NCBI GenBank assembly: GCA_026874595.1
Contig: CM049322.1
Coordinates: forward strand, 53,039,386-53,103,385
Reading direction: 5' to 3'
Length of the DNA: 64,000 bases
Origin: Sipunculus nudus
Taxonomy: Eukaryota; Annelida; Sipuncula; Golfingiida; Sipunculidae
The notes under the pieces were generated by a model, which had not been told where the DNA came from, did not search any database, and saw only the letters and a list, made by a program, of their open reading frames with translations. Position numbers and translations under genes: made by a program. How positions within the stretch are numbered: the stretch's first letter is position 1; the number at the start of each line of letters is the position of its first letter. This document shows positions 1 through 13,400 of this stretch, piece by piece.

Positions 1-1840
1 GCTACATGTGTGCTTATGTCTACCCCGCATTAAAAAGGTTACCGGATTAAGGGCCATCTGCGTATCTCGGGCCTCGCCATCTTAACACCGTGTGTGGGCT
101 CTGTAGCTTCCACGGGTGCAAAACTTCTTCTGTTCCAGTTATTGGGGAGGGAATTAAAACCTGTAACTTCACTTAACTGTACTTTCTAGTCTACAGTGCT
201 AGTTGTGAGATGGCAGGCGAATGTTCGGTGCCATGAGCGGCGAAATCGGGTGGTTCACTAGTGTAACCCCCCCCCCCCCCCCGAACGGCCGTCTTTCGAG
301 CTATATAGAGGAGAGACACATTTTATGCGGTTCATTTGTAGGTCTTTGCTGATGACACAACACCAATCCCAAGGGGCAGGAAGACGAAAAGGACTACTTT
401 ATGCCAGATTTGATTGTGGTGGACTAAATGAAGTTTGAAAAAAGCCTCCACCGAAGCATTAATTGGTACCCGTCCCTTTCTAAACATCCATAATGTCAGT
501 CCTGAGGGCCTTTCTTGAAGTTGGGGATAGATTTGTGCTCTTATAACTAAAAGAATGATCCAGAGCGGACAAATTGTGTCTGGATTTTTGTCCGCGCCAC
601 AACTTTTCGAAATATCCCATTTCGTGCCATTAGAACAATTGACGTGCCATATACTGATTTGTATTTGTGAATGCGCATTCGACAAATAGGGCGGACCATG
701 TAACATATTGATCAGGCATCGAGAAGAAGAAATCATAACTCAGAACTCGGAACAGTTTATTTGACGATAATTAAATTCATATATGATTTACCTGTATAAT
801 TAGCACCAGCAATATCCGAGGCCTCTCGTCCACTCGACTCAGGACATCCGGGACGTATAACGCCAAGTTCAGGTTAAGTCTATATATACTTTCACTAATA
901 AATTTTGCACAAATGTATTAGACAATCAAGCAAAAGATTGAGTCATGGTAGGTTAGAACAAAACACAAGAAATGCTTGTAAACAGAGTGAACAACAGAGT
1001 TGGGTTCTGCTGCACAAGGATACTACTGGATATTATATGTGTGTCTTGTCAGCATACCTTCCGAACGTTATGGGCTTGCTATTTGGGGTTTTACTTATTG
1101 ACATGCACATTTACTACCCTAACGCTAGTCAATGATTTATTAAAAACTAGAACAAGGTAATTTATTTACATGCTGGTGGCTGCGAACAGTGATAGAATTC
1201 TCAGTTCTTGCGAAGTCATCTGGACTGTTCCTGTCAACTAGATTCAGAATAACAAATTCTGCTTCGGCAGCTTCTGCTCTCGTGTCGTCAATCAATACAT
1301 TTTCCCGCTACCAATGTAACATCTGAGCTCTTACTTAATCCATTGCTCAAAAAAAAAAAAAGATTACACTGTGCATGCATACATCGGTTCCTTTTGTCAT
1401 CCTTATTCAAACAAAATGAAGAGGTTATCTTCTCTTACTGAAAAAATGCATTCTTTGTTCCAGCAAATGATAAATACTGTTCGAGGAGCAATTGATAAGG
1501 ACATCAAAATAGCTCTCCTATCACTTATATTTATTATAAAAGAAACCGCTAAATCCAGCCGCAACATTCAATCTCGCAATAATATCTACACAATATCAAA
1601 ATTAAATGAAATTTTATAACTGCGACGGACAATGGCATCAGGTAGCCAAGGCCATGTCTCTGAAATATCAGAATTTCCGATCCGATCAATAATTGCATAT
1701 ACAGGTTAAGTGCAAATACTCATAATACGTATAAAACTGCATATAACCTATATGATTTGTTAACTCCCTGAAACACGATGTCATGTGCAAAATCGTTTAT
1801 ACCCTGTTCGACCCTGCCGGTTTGGTCAAAGTACCTTGAA
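1..1840. other. No recognisable gene; unassigned AT-rich sequence
   Basis: I see no exon with convincing splice sites or protein similarity here. A run of 16 C lies at 267-282. The short open frames on both strands resemble no family I know and look like chance frames. Confidence 0.5.
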
Positions 1841-1880
1841 ATGTTCCTGTTTGCAGTGTCTATCCTTTTCGCTAGCTCTG
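1841..1880 (+). CDS. Orphan signal-peptide exon A (possible alternative or relict first exon)
   Basis: The ATG at 1841 opens a 13-codon hydrophobic peptide, MFLFAVSILFASS, plus one extra base. A GTAAAG donor follows at 1881, so the exon ends in phase 1. The exon at 16235-16274 is nearly the same: both start MFLFAVS and share the leader tacNttgaaATG. The first exon of the ILEI/PAN gene at 21954 also encodes a signal peptide ending in phase 1, and the next exon of that gene (26518) would accept this one in frame. No ILEI-like exon is visible between here and 26518. It may be an alternative first exon or the remnant of a duplicated gene; I cannot tell which without transcripts. Confidence 0.4.
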
Positions 1881-2149
1881 GTAAAGACGAGTCAGAAAAT
1901 GCTTTTTTATAATTTTTTTTTTAAGATTTTTTTTTTGGTGGAGGTAACCGCCTCAATTTTTTAATGTTTGTTTAACTAAGTATTATATACATCTACAGAG
2001 TTTAGGTCCTGTTTCTGACTACGTGACAAGAGCTTACATGCAACAATTCTGGGGTCAACTGGATCGGTGTATTACTCTTGCGGGTCCTGGGTGTGTAATC
2101 CCCATTGCTGGGTCATAACACCTCCGAAACGCGCACTCGTTTGTGAGGC

Positions 2150-3800
2150 ACACTCTTCATATTAATCCTGCACAGCGATCGCCCATGTTCTCTCAACAGA
2201 TACTGCCAGTACAGGTCACCCGAACCTATTATTGAGTCAGTATTATCAATTTTTAAATTCAAATTTCCGAGCCTTAAATATTATATAAGGTTAGTGATTA
2301 TATTATTATGATTTTACATTAGAATATAGCCGAAACTTCCAAAATATTTGTTTACGAACATGCGGGTTGAAAGCCATGGATGTTATTTCCTGATAGTGTT
2401 ATACAATTGGCATAACTAAAACTTAAGTAATTGCATCATTTCAGGCGTTCTCATTGTGTATGTAACAAACGAGACCTTCCAAAATGAGCACCACGAGTAT
2501 TATTTAGCACCCAGCTGGCGACTCACCTTAGCCAACCAATCATAGAAGTTGGAGGATTTGACAAACTATTCAATTGGGGGCTTGAAAAGGCAGATTGCAA
2601 CTGATTCAGTCTTAGGAACGATACACTATGGTTACGTTTAACATTTCAATACACGGAAAATCTAAAGAATACTTTATCATTAGAGTATAACATTTAATAT
2701 ACAAAAAATTTACCTAAATATACAATCAAAATACATCCACGCTGTTTCAGGCATTATAATCACAACACAGTGTTATTAAAAAAATGATACAATGATATAT
2801 AAATGATATATATAACTAATATATCTTTGTTTTTACTTTAAACTTGACTTAGATCCCTTTATCTCTTGGGACTATTTGATATTAATTATTAATATTAACA
2901 ACAAAATATCTGTAAAAGAATTTTTTGTAATAATTATTCAGTTTATAAGAGAAATTGGTTTTTAATATTAGCTTTTTTTCATGTATAATATGACACTCGC
3001 CGCAAAATGGTGACTCATTTTACTTTTGCCTGTCCCCCATGTTTGACTAGTTACCATTCAATCTTGGGTAAAGAGGGGGCACCATTTTGGTTAATACTTT
3101 GGCTGTAAATTCATAGCGTTAGAACGCGGTCAGTTAGGGACTCGAACCCACATCCCTTCTGTCACGAATCCATCGCACTAACCATAAAGCCAAACTAATT
3201 CCACGCTATATATGAGTTTGTGCGTACATATAAAAAAAATCTTCAAAGAGTCTCTGTAAAGTGATTAAATCCGGACAACATTTCAAAGAGTCCCACGTAT
3301 CCTTCCTTTGTAGCCTGCTGGATACACTATAACACGATGCATTTCCTGCCAGTTCACGCTTCTACGCATATACACATATTCACACGTATGCACATATGCA
3401 TATTCAAACCCTTGACCTTTTATACATATTAATAAGAAATGCATGATGACTCATTATCATCACTTTGAATGACTGAACCGGAAGGTGTTTTGAAGAGTAC
3501 AAAGGCAAATTTCAAGAAAACGAATTAGTGTCAAGGTTTTAAGTTCTTAATCATGTTTTTTTAACTGCCATTATGGTTATGTAACTGGCCCTGCTTATGT
3601 GGTCAAGGTGTGATTTCTGGAAACGATATATTAATGTAACGACTCAATTGAATTTAAGTATTATATACCCTGCAGCAGAATGGGGAAAATACACTCCTAT
3701 ACAAAATTCAGATTGCATTGTAAATGAGAGTACGAGTAACATGTAATTAACATGACTATTTTTATGTTTTCAAAGATATATTCTGTATATAATGTTCTTT
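2150..3800. repeat. Diverged segmental duplicate of the 10.3 kb and 13.9-14.7 kb regions
   Basis: Three blocks recur in the same order elsewhere. The block at 2195-2225 (CAGTACAGGTCACCCGAACC) matches 10305-10335. The block at 2515-2590 (gccaaccaatcatagaag) matches 13970-14040. The block at 3765-3800 (aagatatattctgtatataa) matches 14645-14680. In the second copy the first two blocks are about 3.6 kb apart, against about 0.3 kb here, because other repeats intervene. Both copies are diverged and neither shows a coding frame. Confidence 0.55.
3120..3215 (-). repeat. tRNA-derived SINE head
   Basis: On the minus strand an A-box-like element (TGGCTTTATGGTTAGTG, complement of 3176-3192) precedes a B-box (GGTTCGAGTCC, complement of 3138-3148). 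The spacing is that of a tRNA promoter. The body does not fold as an intact tRNA by eye, so I read it as a SINE head or tRNA pseudogene. Confidence 0.55.
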
Positions 3801-5220
3801 TGCTAAAGGAAGTGCAAGTATATTTGTGCTGAATCGCAATCAGAAATTTCATCCGAAACATTTCAAATCGGTATCACACTTATAAGTGTATGAGGCTCAA
3901 ACTCAGTTGTACAAAACCAAGCACGTCAGATATTTAAGCAATACCAATTTTATTAAAATTAAATATGAAAATGAAATGACATTATTAAAACATTGACATT
4001 AGCCAGATTTAATAAAACATATCCAGTGTGATAAACATCGACATAAAAAGTTCTGATTCTTAAATGATTCCAGTGTAAATATCCTAATAGTTGAAAGGTA
4101 GTCCTTGTAAAAGATAAATCTTTGACTATTAAATTCTATGCATAATCATTCATGTTTACTACTCTGAATGTTTCATTTCGTTCCCTTTCCATTGGAATCA
4201 GATGCATTGTTACCCTTCAGTATAACAAAATACCAAATCATTTAGATTTTCTGTATAAATGTGACATGGAGATTTCAAATAGTGTTGTTGAGCGAGTAAA
4301 CGTGACAAGCTGCATTGTTCTTCTGCTGAGAATAAAATGATCAGCTGGATGGTTTGCGTCGGCAGGTAAACAGGTTTAGTCTTATGGTTGTGCGCCGGTA
4401 GGTAAATATAACCATCTGGATGTTTATGCGACGGCAAGACAACACGATCTGCTCATGGATGGTGCTGAAGAAAATGACTGTATGGTTTATAAGGTCCTTT
4501 TGTTATTATTGTGCTTCCATTGGATAAAAGTAGCTACATGATATGGCAGTAACGGGTCTATGGACCAATACTACGTACATTCCATAGGTAACCAATCCCG
4601 ATAATACTACTGAGGATACAATGTACCATCAGATCAGCCACTGATGGTACAGACAGGAATATAGCGACTATCTCTATAATTGTACAGCAGGGCATATATT
4701 GATCAATACAATGGCACACGAACACAGTAAGCAGTCTAAATTCGGAGGCAGCTAGGGTATAGAAACAAATATCCTGTTTTACAACTAACATATAACCCTA
4801 AAAGTTAAAAAAAGTTATCAATTGATTAAAAACGACATATTAAGATATTATTCCGGCAGTTAAACAAAATGAATAGGGTTAGTTTGCTGCTTAGGAATAA
4901 CTGAATGATTAAACATACGGACGCAAAGAAAATTAGAAGACAAACACATAACCCATATGCAAGGAGATATGTAGAAAGCTTTTCCGTGAAATTGACTAAA
5001 CATTTCATAATGAAATATGTCTCCAGTTAAACAGATTCAACAAATAATTATGATATAATGATGAATCAACTTGCAAAGAAAAGAGAGTCAAGTTTAGTGC
5101 TATCTGATACTGTTATTAGTGCTGCACTCAAATATTTGACACGTACCTTTCCTATATTATGCACATGTTATCATGACAAAATGGTCATGTGTATTTGTAA
5201 ATTTAAAGAAACAGCAGGTA
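3801..5220. other. No gene seen; short degenerate repeat at 4337-4440
   Basis: There is no exon with domain similarity. Between 4337 and 4440 a motif of the form ggatgg-tt-tgcgNcggNaggtaaa occurs three times at roughly 40-bp spacing, as a degenerate tandem repeat. Confidence 0.4.
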
Positions 5221-5224
5221 AAAC

Positions 5225-6410
5225 AAAAACATCGGGTAATGTTATATGATGACGTTGATAATGCTGCACATATATTTTGATATATACCACTGAATGTTCC
5301 TTGTCAACGTATAATGATACTTTTAACAGTGCTGCCCTGAAACATTTCCCGTCTAAAAAATGAGGTAGTAATTCAGGTCCGATGGATAGTTATGGAATTT
5401 ATGAAAATTTAGAAAAATAAAAATATATTGTCCCGCGCATGACGTTCAGTGTTATATGACACTATTGTTAATGTTGCACTAAAACATATGGATCTAGCGC
5501 TAGACGTTCAGTGTTATATAATACTACTATAAATATTGCACTCAAACATTTTGATCTATCACTATCAATATTATATTATACTATTGTTAGCTCAGCCGAC
5601 TGAAAGTCATCTGATCTATAGGAATCGCTCTTTTCCCCTCCGTCTGTCGATATTTTCTTTCTGCTATTCAAGGTATCATTCCTTGTGTCTGTTTTATATT
5701 TGTCATCATTGATACGCTAAGTAAATATTTATAGTTTTTGGTAGTTCCCATATTTAAGCTTAAAATCCAATGTTATGCACATATAAACATTGCATAAACT
5801 TTATGGTATATTTAATAGTTGATGAAAATACTCTGCTGATGATCTACGCAAGTAAAAAAATAACAATATCTGCTAATATGATATGATGTCGTTGATAATG
5901 GTGCACTCACATATTTGGGTCTAGCCCTTAATTTCCACGTATAATGACATTGTTAGCAGGGTTGCAACTAACCATTACTCAAGCTCTAAAATATGAGCTA
6001 ATTAGTAATTCAGTTATTCAGGTCTGATAGATATTAATTAAATATGTGTTATTGACAATTTAAAAACAATTTAATCTATTGTTCAGCACAAGATGTTATG
6101 AATGTTATATGGTACCATTGTCTTACAGTCAATCATTTTGATCTTGCACAAGGCGTTCAGTGTTATAATATTATTGAAAATGTTGCACAAAAAAATGATA
6201 AAGCACACGGCGTTCAGGGTTATATAATACTATTGACAATGTTACACTCAGACATTTTAATCGAGCGCAAATGTTCAGTGTTATATGTTATTATTATTAA
6301 TATTGCACAAAAACATTTTGATTTAGAACTATCAATGTTATATGATATTATTTTTAGCTCAGCCGACTGAAAGTCATCTGATCTATACCGATGACTCTTT
6401 GCCTCTTCGT
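5225..6410. repeat. ~62-bp satellite arrays in a duplicated block
   Basis: Units of about 62 bp repeat here. Each carries gttatatgatactattgtta, then atgttgcactcaaacatttt, then gatctagcacaaggcgttca. Runs of two to five units occur at 5440-5590 and 6090-6350. The whole block is itself doubled: 5225-5625 and 5870-6395 both begin with a gatgNcgttgataatg segment and both end in agctcagccgactgaaagtc. The sequence is non-coding, because the frames break from unit to unit. Confidence 0.75.
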
Positions 6411-7860
6411 GTGTTGGTCTGCCCGCGAGATTTTCTGTCTGTCTCTCCATTGACAAGGCACAAATTATAAACAGTTCACCTAAAAACTTCATACCCAGGG
6501 CAGTGCATGAAATATTACCTTGCACAGTATGGTGCGTGTTTCGGCAAGAAGTAATATTTATAAATTTGATAGAAAATCTCATGTTTCTAAATAATATTAC
6601 ATGAATTGCCACAAATCTTGCCTTTAATACTAATCAGTACTAATGTCATTTCTTCCCGAATAGTCATGGTGACATCTGTATTTTTTGTTCGATTTTTTAC
6701 GAATTTTTGCCCTATATTTCAAAACACAGTAATATTCCATTGTCTCATCTGACGGTTCACCTTATGCTCTGAAATCTCTTACGTATGTTGGTGATGACCA
6801 GTTCTATCTGATCCAGAAAAGTTGTGGCGTCATCTTTATTTTTCATTGTACTTACATTTATTGTTCATACAATTTTCCTATATTTTTGGACTGTCATATT
6901 ACAGCAAAGTGTAGCACCCCAGAAAAAATTTTGATTTGAAAATTTGATACTGAATCTCCAGTAACTAATTAACTGCCATGATGTTTTCGATGCATATGTA
7001 TCATTATGAGTTTCATCAGTTCCAAAAGGCTGCTTGCATTACCTTTTTTCTCATTTTGACCGATTTTTTCTCCCTTTTTTGACTTTCAAATGAAGCAGTC
7101 CGGCTGTTAATAGGGCCCAAACTGTTAGTCGTAGAACCAACATACTTTACCTTCAGGGAGGTCATAGGCGAATCTCCTTGGAATCCTGAAACTAGGTCAT
7201 GATGTCATATTCTACGGACGACTGGCAAAAACATGATTTGGAGCACCCAGACAAACAGGACACGAATTGTGTCATTAGGTCTAGAAACTCCTGACATAGT
7301 ATCCATGAAAGAATTGCCAAATCTCCTTGGAAACGTGAACTTACTTCAGGGCTATCCTGCAAGCCAACATCCCAAAAAATTATTTTGAGTATCCGGAGTC
7401 AGACAGAGCACACACTGTTACCGTTGGGCCAAGAGTTTACAGCTACAACATTCAGGGTGGTTCTGGGCATATCCCCTGAGAAAAATTAGAATGAGAGTCA
7501 GAATGGATACATATCTTTATACTTGGATCTGGAAATATTTTTCTTGATTTGACACATAAAACAATGTCACTGAAACCTATATAATGTGAGCTATGTGAAA
7601 GAACACACTATCTGTACGTCAGAGGGTCAGATGGATTTCTTCAGTATCTAGGGACTTCCTGGTAAATGCATCTTGAAAACATAAATCAGATCGATGTTGC
7701 ATATTTCCTAAAGACTATGGACATAAACATGATTTTAAGCACTCTGAAAGTCTACTCATTATTCAAGGTTCCTTAAAATACATTTTTCACAAGACCATAT
7801 CATCAATAATAAATACATGCATCACCTGATGTCAAATTCAGCTGAGCGTCATGACCCATG
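6411..7860. other. No gene seen
   Basis: Unique-looking AT-rich sequence without recognisable exons, RNA genes or terminal inverted repeats. Confidence 0.4.
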
Positions 7861-8170
7861 GGTCACGTGTTAATATTGTATTCAAATATTATGATCAAGC
7901 ACAAGACTTTCAGAGATATATGATACTATTGTTAATGTTGCACTCACCATTTTGATCTAGCTCAAGTTGCACGGTGTTATATGATGCTATTAATAGTGGC
8001 CTCAAATATGAAATACCGCACACATGAACACATCTTGTTATTGGTGTATAGACATTAGAACAATATGGTGATGATATACAGTTTTTAAAACATTTGCGTA
8101 TAAAACTACGTACATTAAAATATTCTTGTGATCCTTTACTCAGATATGAGAATGTTCTGAGCACATTAGA
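7861..8170. repeat. Satellite units plus flank, paralogous to 30.58-30.96 kb
   Basis: Two diverged units of the ~62-bp satellite (7905-8000) are followed by a flank sharing gatgatatacagt, a tacgtacat block and tactcagatatg. The same order of elements occurs at 30580-30960, so satellite and flank were duplicated together. Confidence 0.6.
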
Positions 8171-8559
8171 TAACATTCTGAATATGACAAACGAAACCTT
8201 AAAACTGGTTTTGATATACGCAGACTTGAAAGCATTGGGTAATTTAATTTTCTATGGACCGACTGGAAACCATTATGTGATGTGTAAATATGGAATGGGG
8301 CCTACATGTAAAAACATATATGTTTTTTTATGATAGTGTGTTGTATGGTATTACCAGAGATGAGATTGTCTGTGAAGATATGAGTTATATATTATATAAG
8401 GGAGTTATATGTCCCCTTAAAGACATTATCTGACAGTGTACCTCTGTACAGAACATCAGAAAGCAAAGCAATCGCAATCAGTTAATAAAGGCTTTGATAC
8501 TTAAGTAAAAATACCATTATATATTGGAGAACTTGCTTGACATCAATGTGATAAAACAT

Positions 8560-8820
8560 TAATTGTTCTGTGGTCTAGGTGACTCAAAGATGTCAGATAG
8601 TGAGATCGAACCTCAGCCAGATTTTCCACGGTTGGTCCTCACCAACAGGGACCGCTCTGTAGGCTTAAAGGGAAAACCAAGTCCAATGTCCGTGTTTCAC
8701 TCATAAAGGAGTGCCCCTTTCAGGCTCTCCTCGATGGTATGACTCTACGATGGGAAAGATTACTCACCATGACCCGCAGGTGCGCTAGTCACCTGGCCTG
8801 GTTAACACCAAAATATTAAA
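8560..8820 (+). repeat. tRNA-derived SINE, family 2
   Basis: A degenerate B-box (gagatcgaacctcagcc) is followed by a conserved body, ttttccacggttggtcctca, and later gtgtttcactcat. Relatives lie at 38345-38580 (gagttcgaatctcggcc then ttttcacgattgaccccca) and 56060-56250 (tttcagccgagg then tttcacggtcggccccca). The shared order of B-box, gap and body identifies one SINE family. Confidence 0.55.
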
Positions 8821-9179
8821 CTATGAGTGGAAGCGTGTACTGCTGTTATGCAGTCCGAAAAGAGATTTTAATTTTGCAAATGTAAATACTTGGTTAAGCA
8901 AGCATAAAATGGAAGTAATTACCTCAAACACAAAAACTAGACCATCGGATGTCGTGCGCTTCACGGAAATGACGTAGAAATAGTCTAATGAATGAACAAT
9001 GAAGAGGAGGAAGAAAATGAGCCATTGATTTTGAGAATAGGATCAATATTGACACAGCTATGAAAGAAATAAGATTTTGATGACTTTGACCTTGAACATT
9101 TACCTCTACAAAATACAGCTTCCAGATATCATTCCGATATACGATACGTGTAGGTTATAAAGTGATTCTTTAAAAAATA

Positions 9180-9632
9180 TGGCCTGTAGAATGCTATATG
9201 TCAAGTGCAAGAAAAAGCAAACGCGCAAAATTGAGGACTACTGACAAACAGACAGACATACTGACAAAGTAACACATTTGCGATAATAGATCCCTAAAAC
9301 ATCCAATGCTGGCGGTATAGGGCAACAAAATGAGTTGTACTTTATGAAGAAAAGGTTTAAAGATTTTTAGATATGGCTAAAAATGATATGTTGTAATTTT
9401 CAAGTGCAGCCCCCTCTCCCCTAGCGGCTATTTTCCGAAAAAAGAAAAATCACATTCGGGATATGAGTAGACGAGTTGAGAAATACCATTTTCAAAAGAA
9501 AAACTGCAAAACTGTGGCCTGTAGAATTCTTATTGTAAGACGCAAGAACCAGTAAGCAGCCGAAATTGAGGACTACTGACAACAGACAGACATACTGACA
9601 AAGTGACACATTTGAGATAACAGGCGACTAAA
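9180..9632. repeat. Tandem duplication, period about 330 bp
   Basis: A segment at 9180-9300 (gcctgtagaat, then aaattgaggactactgacaa, then acagacatactgacaaagt) recurs at 9512-9632 in the same order with scattered differences. Confidence 0.7.
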
Positions 9633-9639
9633 CCAGTTT

Positions 9640-10290
9640 ATAGAAAATTGTGAAGTATTAATCTGATGATTATTAGGGAGAAGTACACTGACAGTTTTCC
9701 GTGTTTAACAAGTATACAAGCTTTTCTGTATTTAAAATTATAATCTGAGCGATGTAAACATATGTGTAGAAAAGAAATGCTTTGTCGATATCATATGGGT
9801 TTTTTGTGAAAAAATGTCAAGCTGTGAAAGCATACCTGCCTTAAATTATTTACTATAATCTGTCCCACGATTCTGTAATATGGTAATGGGACATTGGGCT
9901 AATCAGCTATTTCGAAATTAAAAACATACTTTGCAAAATTCTGAAGTATACAATGAAATCAATAATGAATAAACAACAATTTTTTATAACATATCAACCC
10001 TGTTTATGAAGGTCAAGATCATTGGCCACATGTTCAAACAACTACACATGAAAGCTCTTGATTGGGCCAAGAGCCATACATTTCCCTGTGATATGTCATT
10101 TGTTATCAAATATAAGATTATGTTGTAAAAAAAGTGTCCGAAAAATCATAAACCTACGACGTGTTCCTGTTTAAATAATTTGCAGTGTCACCGTAATTGC
10201 GTGTTGTGGAGTCAATATAAGTCAATATGGGATCACGATTTTCAAGCTTATAGTATTTTGGATGTAGTGCTAATTTTATATGTACATATC
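9640..10290. other. No gene; degenerate signal-exon-like stretch at 10157-10195
   Basis: The segment gttcctgttt...ttgcagtgtc at 10160-10190 resembles the start of the signal exons at 1841 and 16235. It is interrupted by about eight extra bases and has no ATG in frame. It could be a dead third copy or chance. Confidence 0.25.
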
Positions 10291-10489
10291 CTCTCCACAG
10301 AGACTGTCAGTACAAGTCACCCGGACCTCTAATTCTGTCAATGATCGAATTGTTACATAAATTTTCAATTGCACCTTCACGAGCTTTATACATTGTTTAA
10401 TGGTTCATGTTTATATTAACGCATAACATGGAGCACATATTGTGTAATTATACAAGATTATACCTTCGCCATACCATCATCTCGGCAGT

Positions 10490-13400
10490 TCAGTTCATGC
10501 TTCAAACCGTACCTACATATATATTATTACACAAACACACGTGTATTGAATGGAAGGAGTCTTTTTTTCCAGACTAGCGGTATATTTGTTGTTTAAATGG
10601 TAAGGTTTATGTACCTGAATTATGCAAATATATATTTATCTCATAACTATAATTAATTATTATCATTTTTATTTTATATATTGGGAAAATGTGCAATTTC
10701 TGATTTTTTATGGAGTTGATCATGTAGCAAGCACTGACTGTGACCTACTACCGGAAAAAACACAGAAAATTGTACAAACTCTGTTGGCAACAACCCCTAC
10801 GATTTCAGTTGTTCAGGTAATCTTATATTGATATAATTTCTTCCTTTTTAAAGCCCTGCCCAGTTTACTTAATCTTTCTTACCGCTTGAAAAGGAATCAT
10901 CTCCAACAGACTCTTACTGGAGTTCCCTCTGATGCCACCCCTCCAATATTCTGTTCACTACTTTGAAATGTTTTTTGATAGCGACTTGCATTGTAATGTA
11001 TTGTATTGTATCACAAGGATGAAATGAATGAATGTTGTATTGTATTTAACGTTTTCTCCTTTGTTATCGATATGTGTATGGAAAACTGTGGTTGGAATTA
11101 TGGACGTTACGGCTCAAACAGTAAGAAACTATGGACTCAATTGCTCAATATTTAATGCCCTTTTCATACTCAGGGACTGCTTACCATGTACCATAACAAA
11201 CCTTTACAGATTTAATTTTAAAAAATAATTTAACGGAAACATGTATGATTTTTAAAGGACCAATATGTTGCTACAGGAATGAAGTAATGATGGGTTCACT
11301 GGTAAAAATGTAAAGTCGTATGGAAGGCAGGTGTTTTACTTTGCAAAAGCGAGCACACATTATTTATATCGTTCAGAATCAAGCTATATTCACAGGAAAC
11401 ATAAAAAATTTATAAAAACTTTGCAGGTCCTTCGCGTATACCTGATTTCTGACTTGTTAGTATTACTAATGCACTCTTTCACCACTATTCTAGGATTAGA
11501 ACACAAGTAATGTATATGAATCATCTCCTATACACTCTTAGTATCATATAACAGTTTAAATCGATGCATCCATGCTATGTTTTTTTTTAGAAAACATAAT
11601 GGCCAATTTTAGATGGAACCAAAATTGAGGGTAAACTGATTCATATTTAAACGGAGTTTCGAGAACATCCATCAGCTTTTTAGTATGAGTGCCCCAAATG
11701 CACTGGAATCTCTGCCATGGATCCGCCACTGAATGATTTGTTCTATAATATTACATGCAAGAATTTATTTAACACTCCATGGAATACTATATAATGTAAT
11801 GTTACATACAATTTTAAAAGTAAATTTTGCATTCTTTGTTGAAAGAAAATAATCAAAAGTGTATATATTGACATTGGACTAAGAGTATCTAGAGAGAGGA
11901 GACATTTTTTCAATGATCTCTTTATACACACAAGGATCTACGACTACAAAACATGTTAAATGAAGTAATAAAGGGTCTTTAGTGGAGTCGGATTGACGGG
12001 TTGCTCATATTATTGTTAATTACTAATAATTAATAATAACTGTCCCTATTGCGGCAGGGGAATTATGAACCCTTACTTTTGAAGCCTACATGTCCCTCCC
12101 AAGCGGCCTTCTGTAGAATATTAATAAGATCGGCAGAGGAGCGGCAGCTGTCGGAGAGGCCTGGACGTTTGTTTAGGGAATATTGTTTTATTATATTTTA
12201 AAGTAATAAATTACAAAACCCGCTTATTTTTACTTAATTTTACTTGACATATTACCGAATGAAAGTTTATTTAACCGAACACAGCAGCCGATCGCAATGC
12301 ACACGTTCCTGGAACAGGTCTTGTAGTGTTTGGGTATGAGAAAACTAAAAAAAAAAACTAAAAAATGTGTGCTAACACATTATCATAATATGGGCTCTAC
12401 GCACGTTGACGCTACACATGTGGTCTGCAAAAAAAATATAAATAAAAATATATAAAGACATGAAATACACGTGCACCAGTTGATCAAGTACAAAAACACA
12501 AACAGACAAAGCAATATGTGACCCATAATATTACAATAATATAACCTAGAACTGATAACTAGAGGTGGTCGGACAATAGTCCTCAGAGGGTCCCGCTTTT
12601 TTGTAGTGAAAGACTAGTTTACAAATGGGCAAAAGGTTTAGTTTATGATTTAAATATATGACACACAGAAACAGGTGTTATTTATATGCATGAGGGAACA
12701 AAATCATACTAGTTCAAAACATATTAAAGAAGATATGTTTGAAGAAATGTGGGCAATACAAAATCACCGAATGTCCTCTGGTGGCCATATTGGAATTCCC
12801 ACAAGTGTGTAATTTAATAGGTCTTGAGCCCTCATAGGTTCCAATCATCCCTAAAATTTGAATAGGAAAACCCATGTTCTTGTTGAGATATCTCTCATAT
12901 TAGAATTCCGACAGGTCTTTGATTCAATAGGACGGTCACTGACGGACGGGCGGACGTCGGACGGACTGCGGACGGGCGGATGGACGTACTGACACGGTGA
13001 TCCCTATAGGGCCAGGCTTTTCAAACAGGGCCCCAGTAATGGGAACTTCTTTGCTTGTTATAGCAGTGACAGTTATCATCTTAATACAGTTTGCCCATTG
13101 TATAAAACCTGTTACAACATTAAGCTGCCAAGTAATAATAAAGCTAAATGCTCCAATTGTATGAATGTAAAGTTATAACACTCCTTCGAATTCGCGGTTT
13201 AACGTCTGTCATGTTATAATATAATATAAAAAAAACAATATCCCAAAAGTCAAATAGGGTTAATTGCAAAATGAACTTTTTTCCAAACCCATGGTAGTCA
13301 AATCAGAATGCACGTGTCCATGTACATGGGCTCACATGTGCATTTGTAGACGTGTATTTATAGACATGTACACGTGCATAATGTCTACAAACCCTATATA

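Noticed and set aside
3120-3215. Functional tRNA gene
   Set aside because: A- and B-boxes are present, but the arms do not pair into an intact cloverleaf by eye; a SINE head is more likely.
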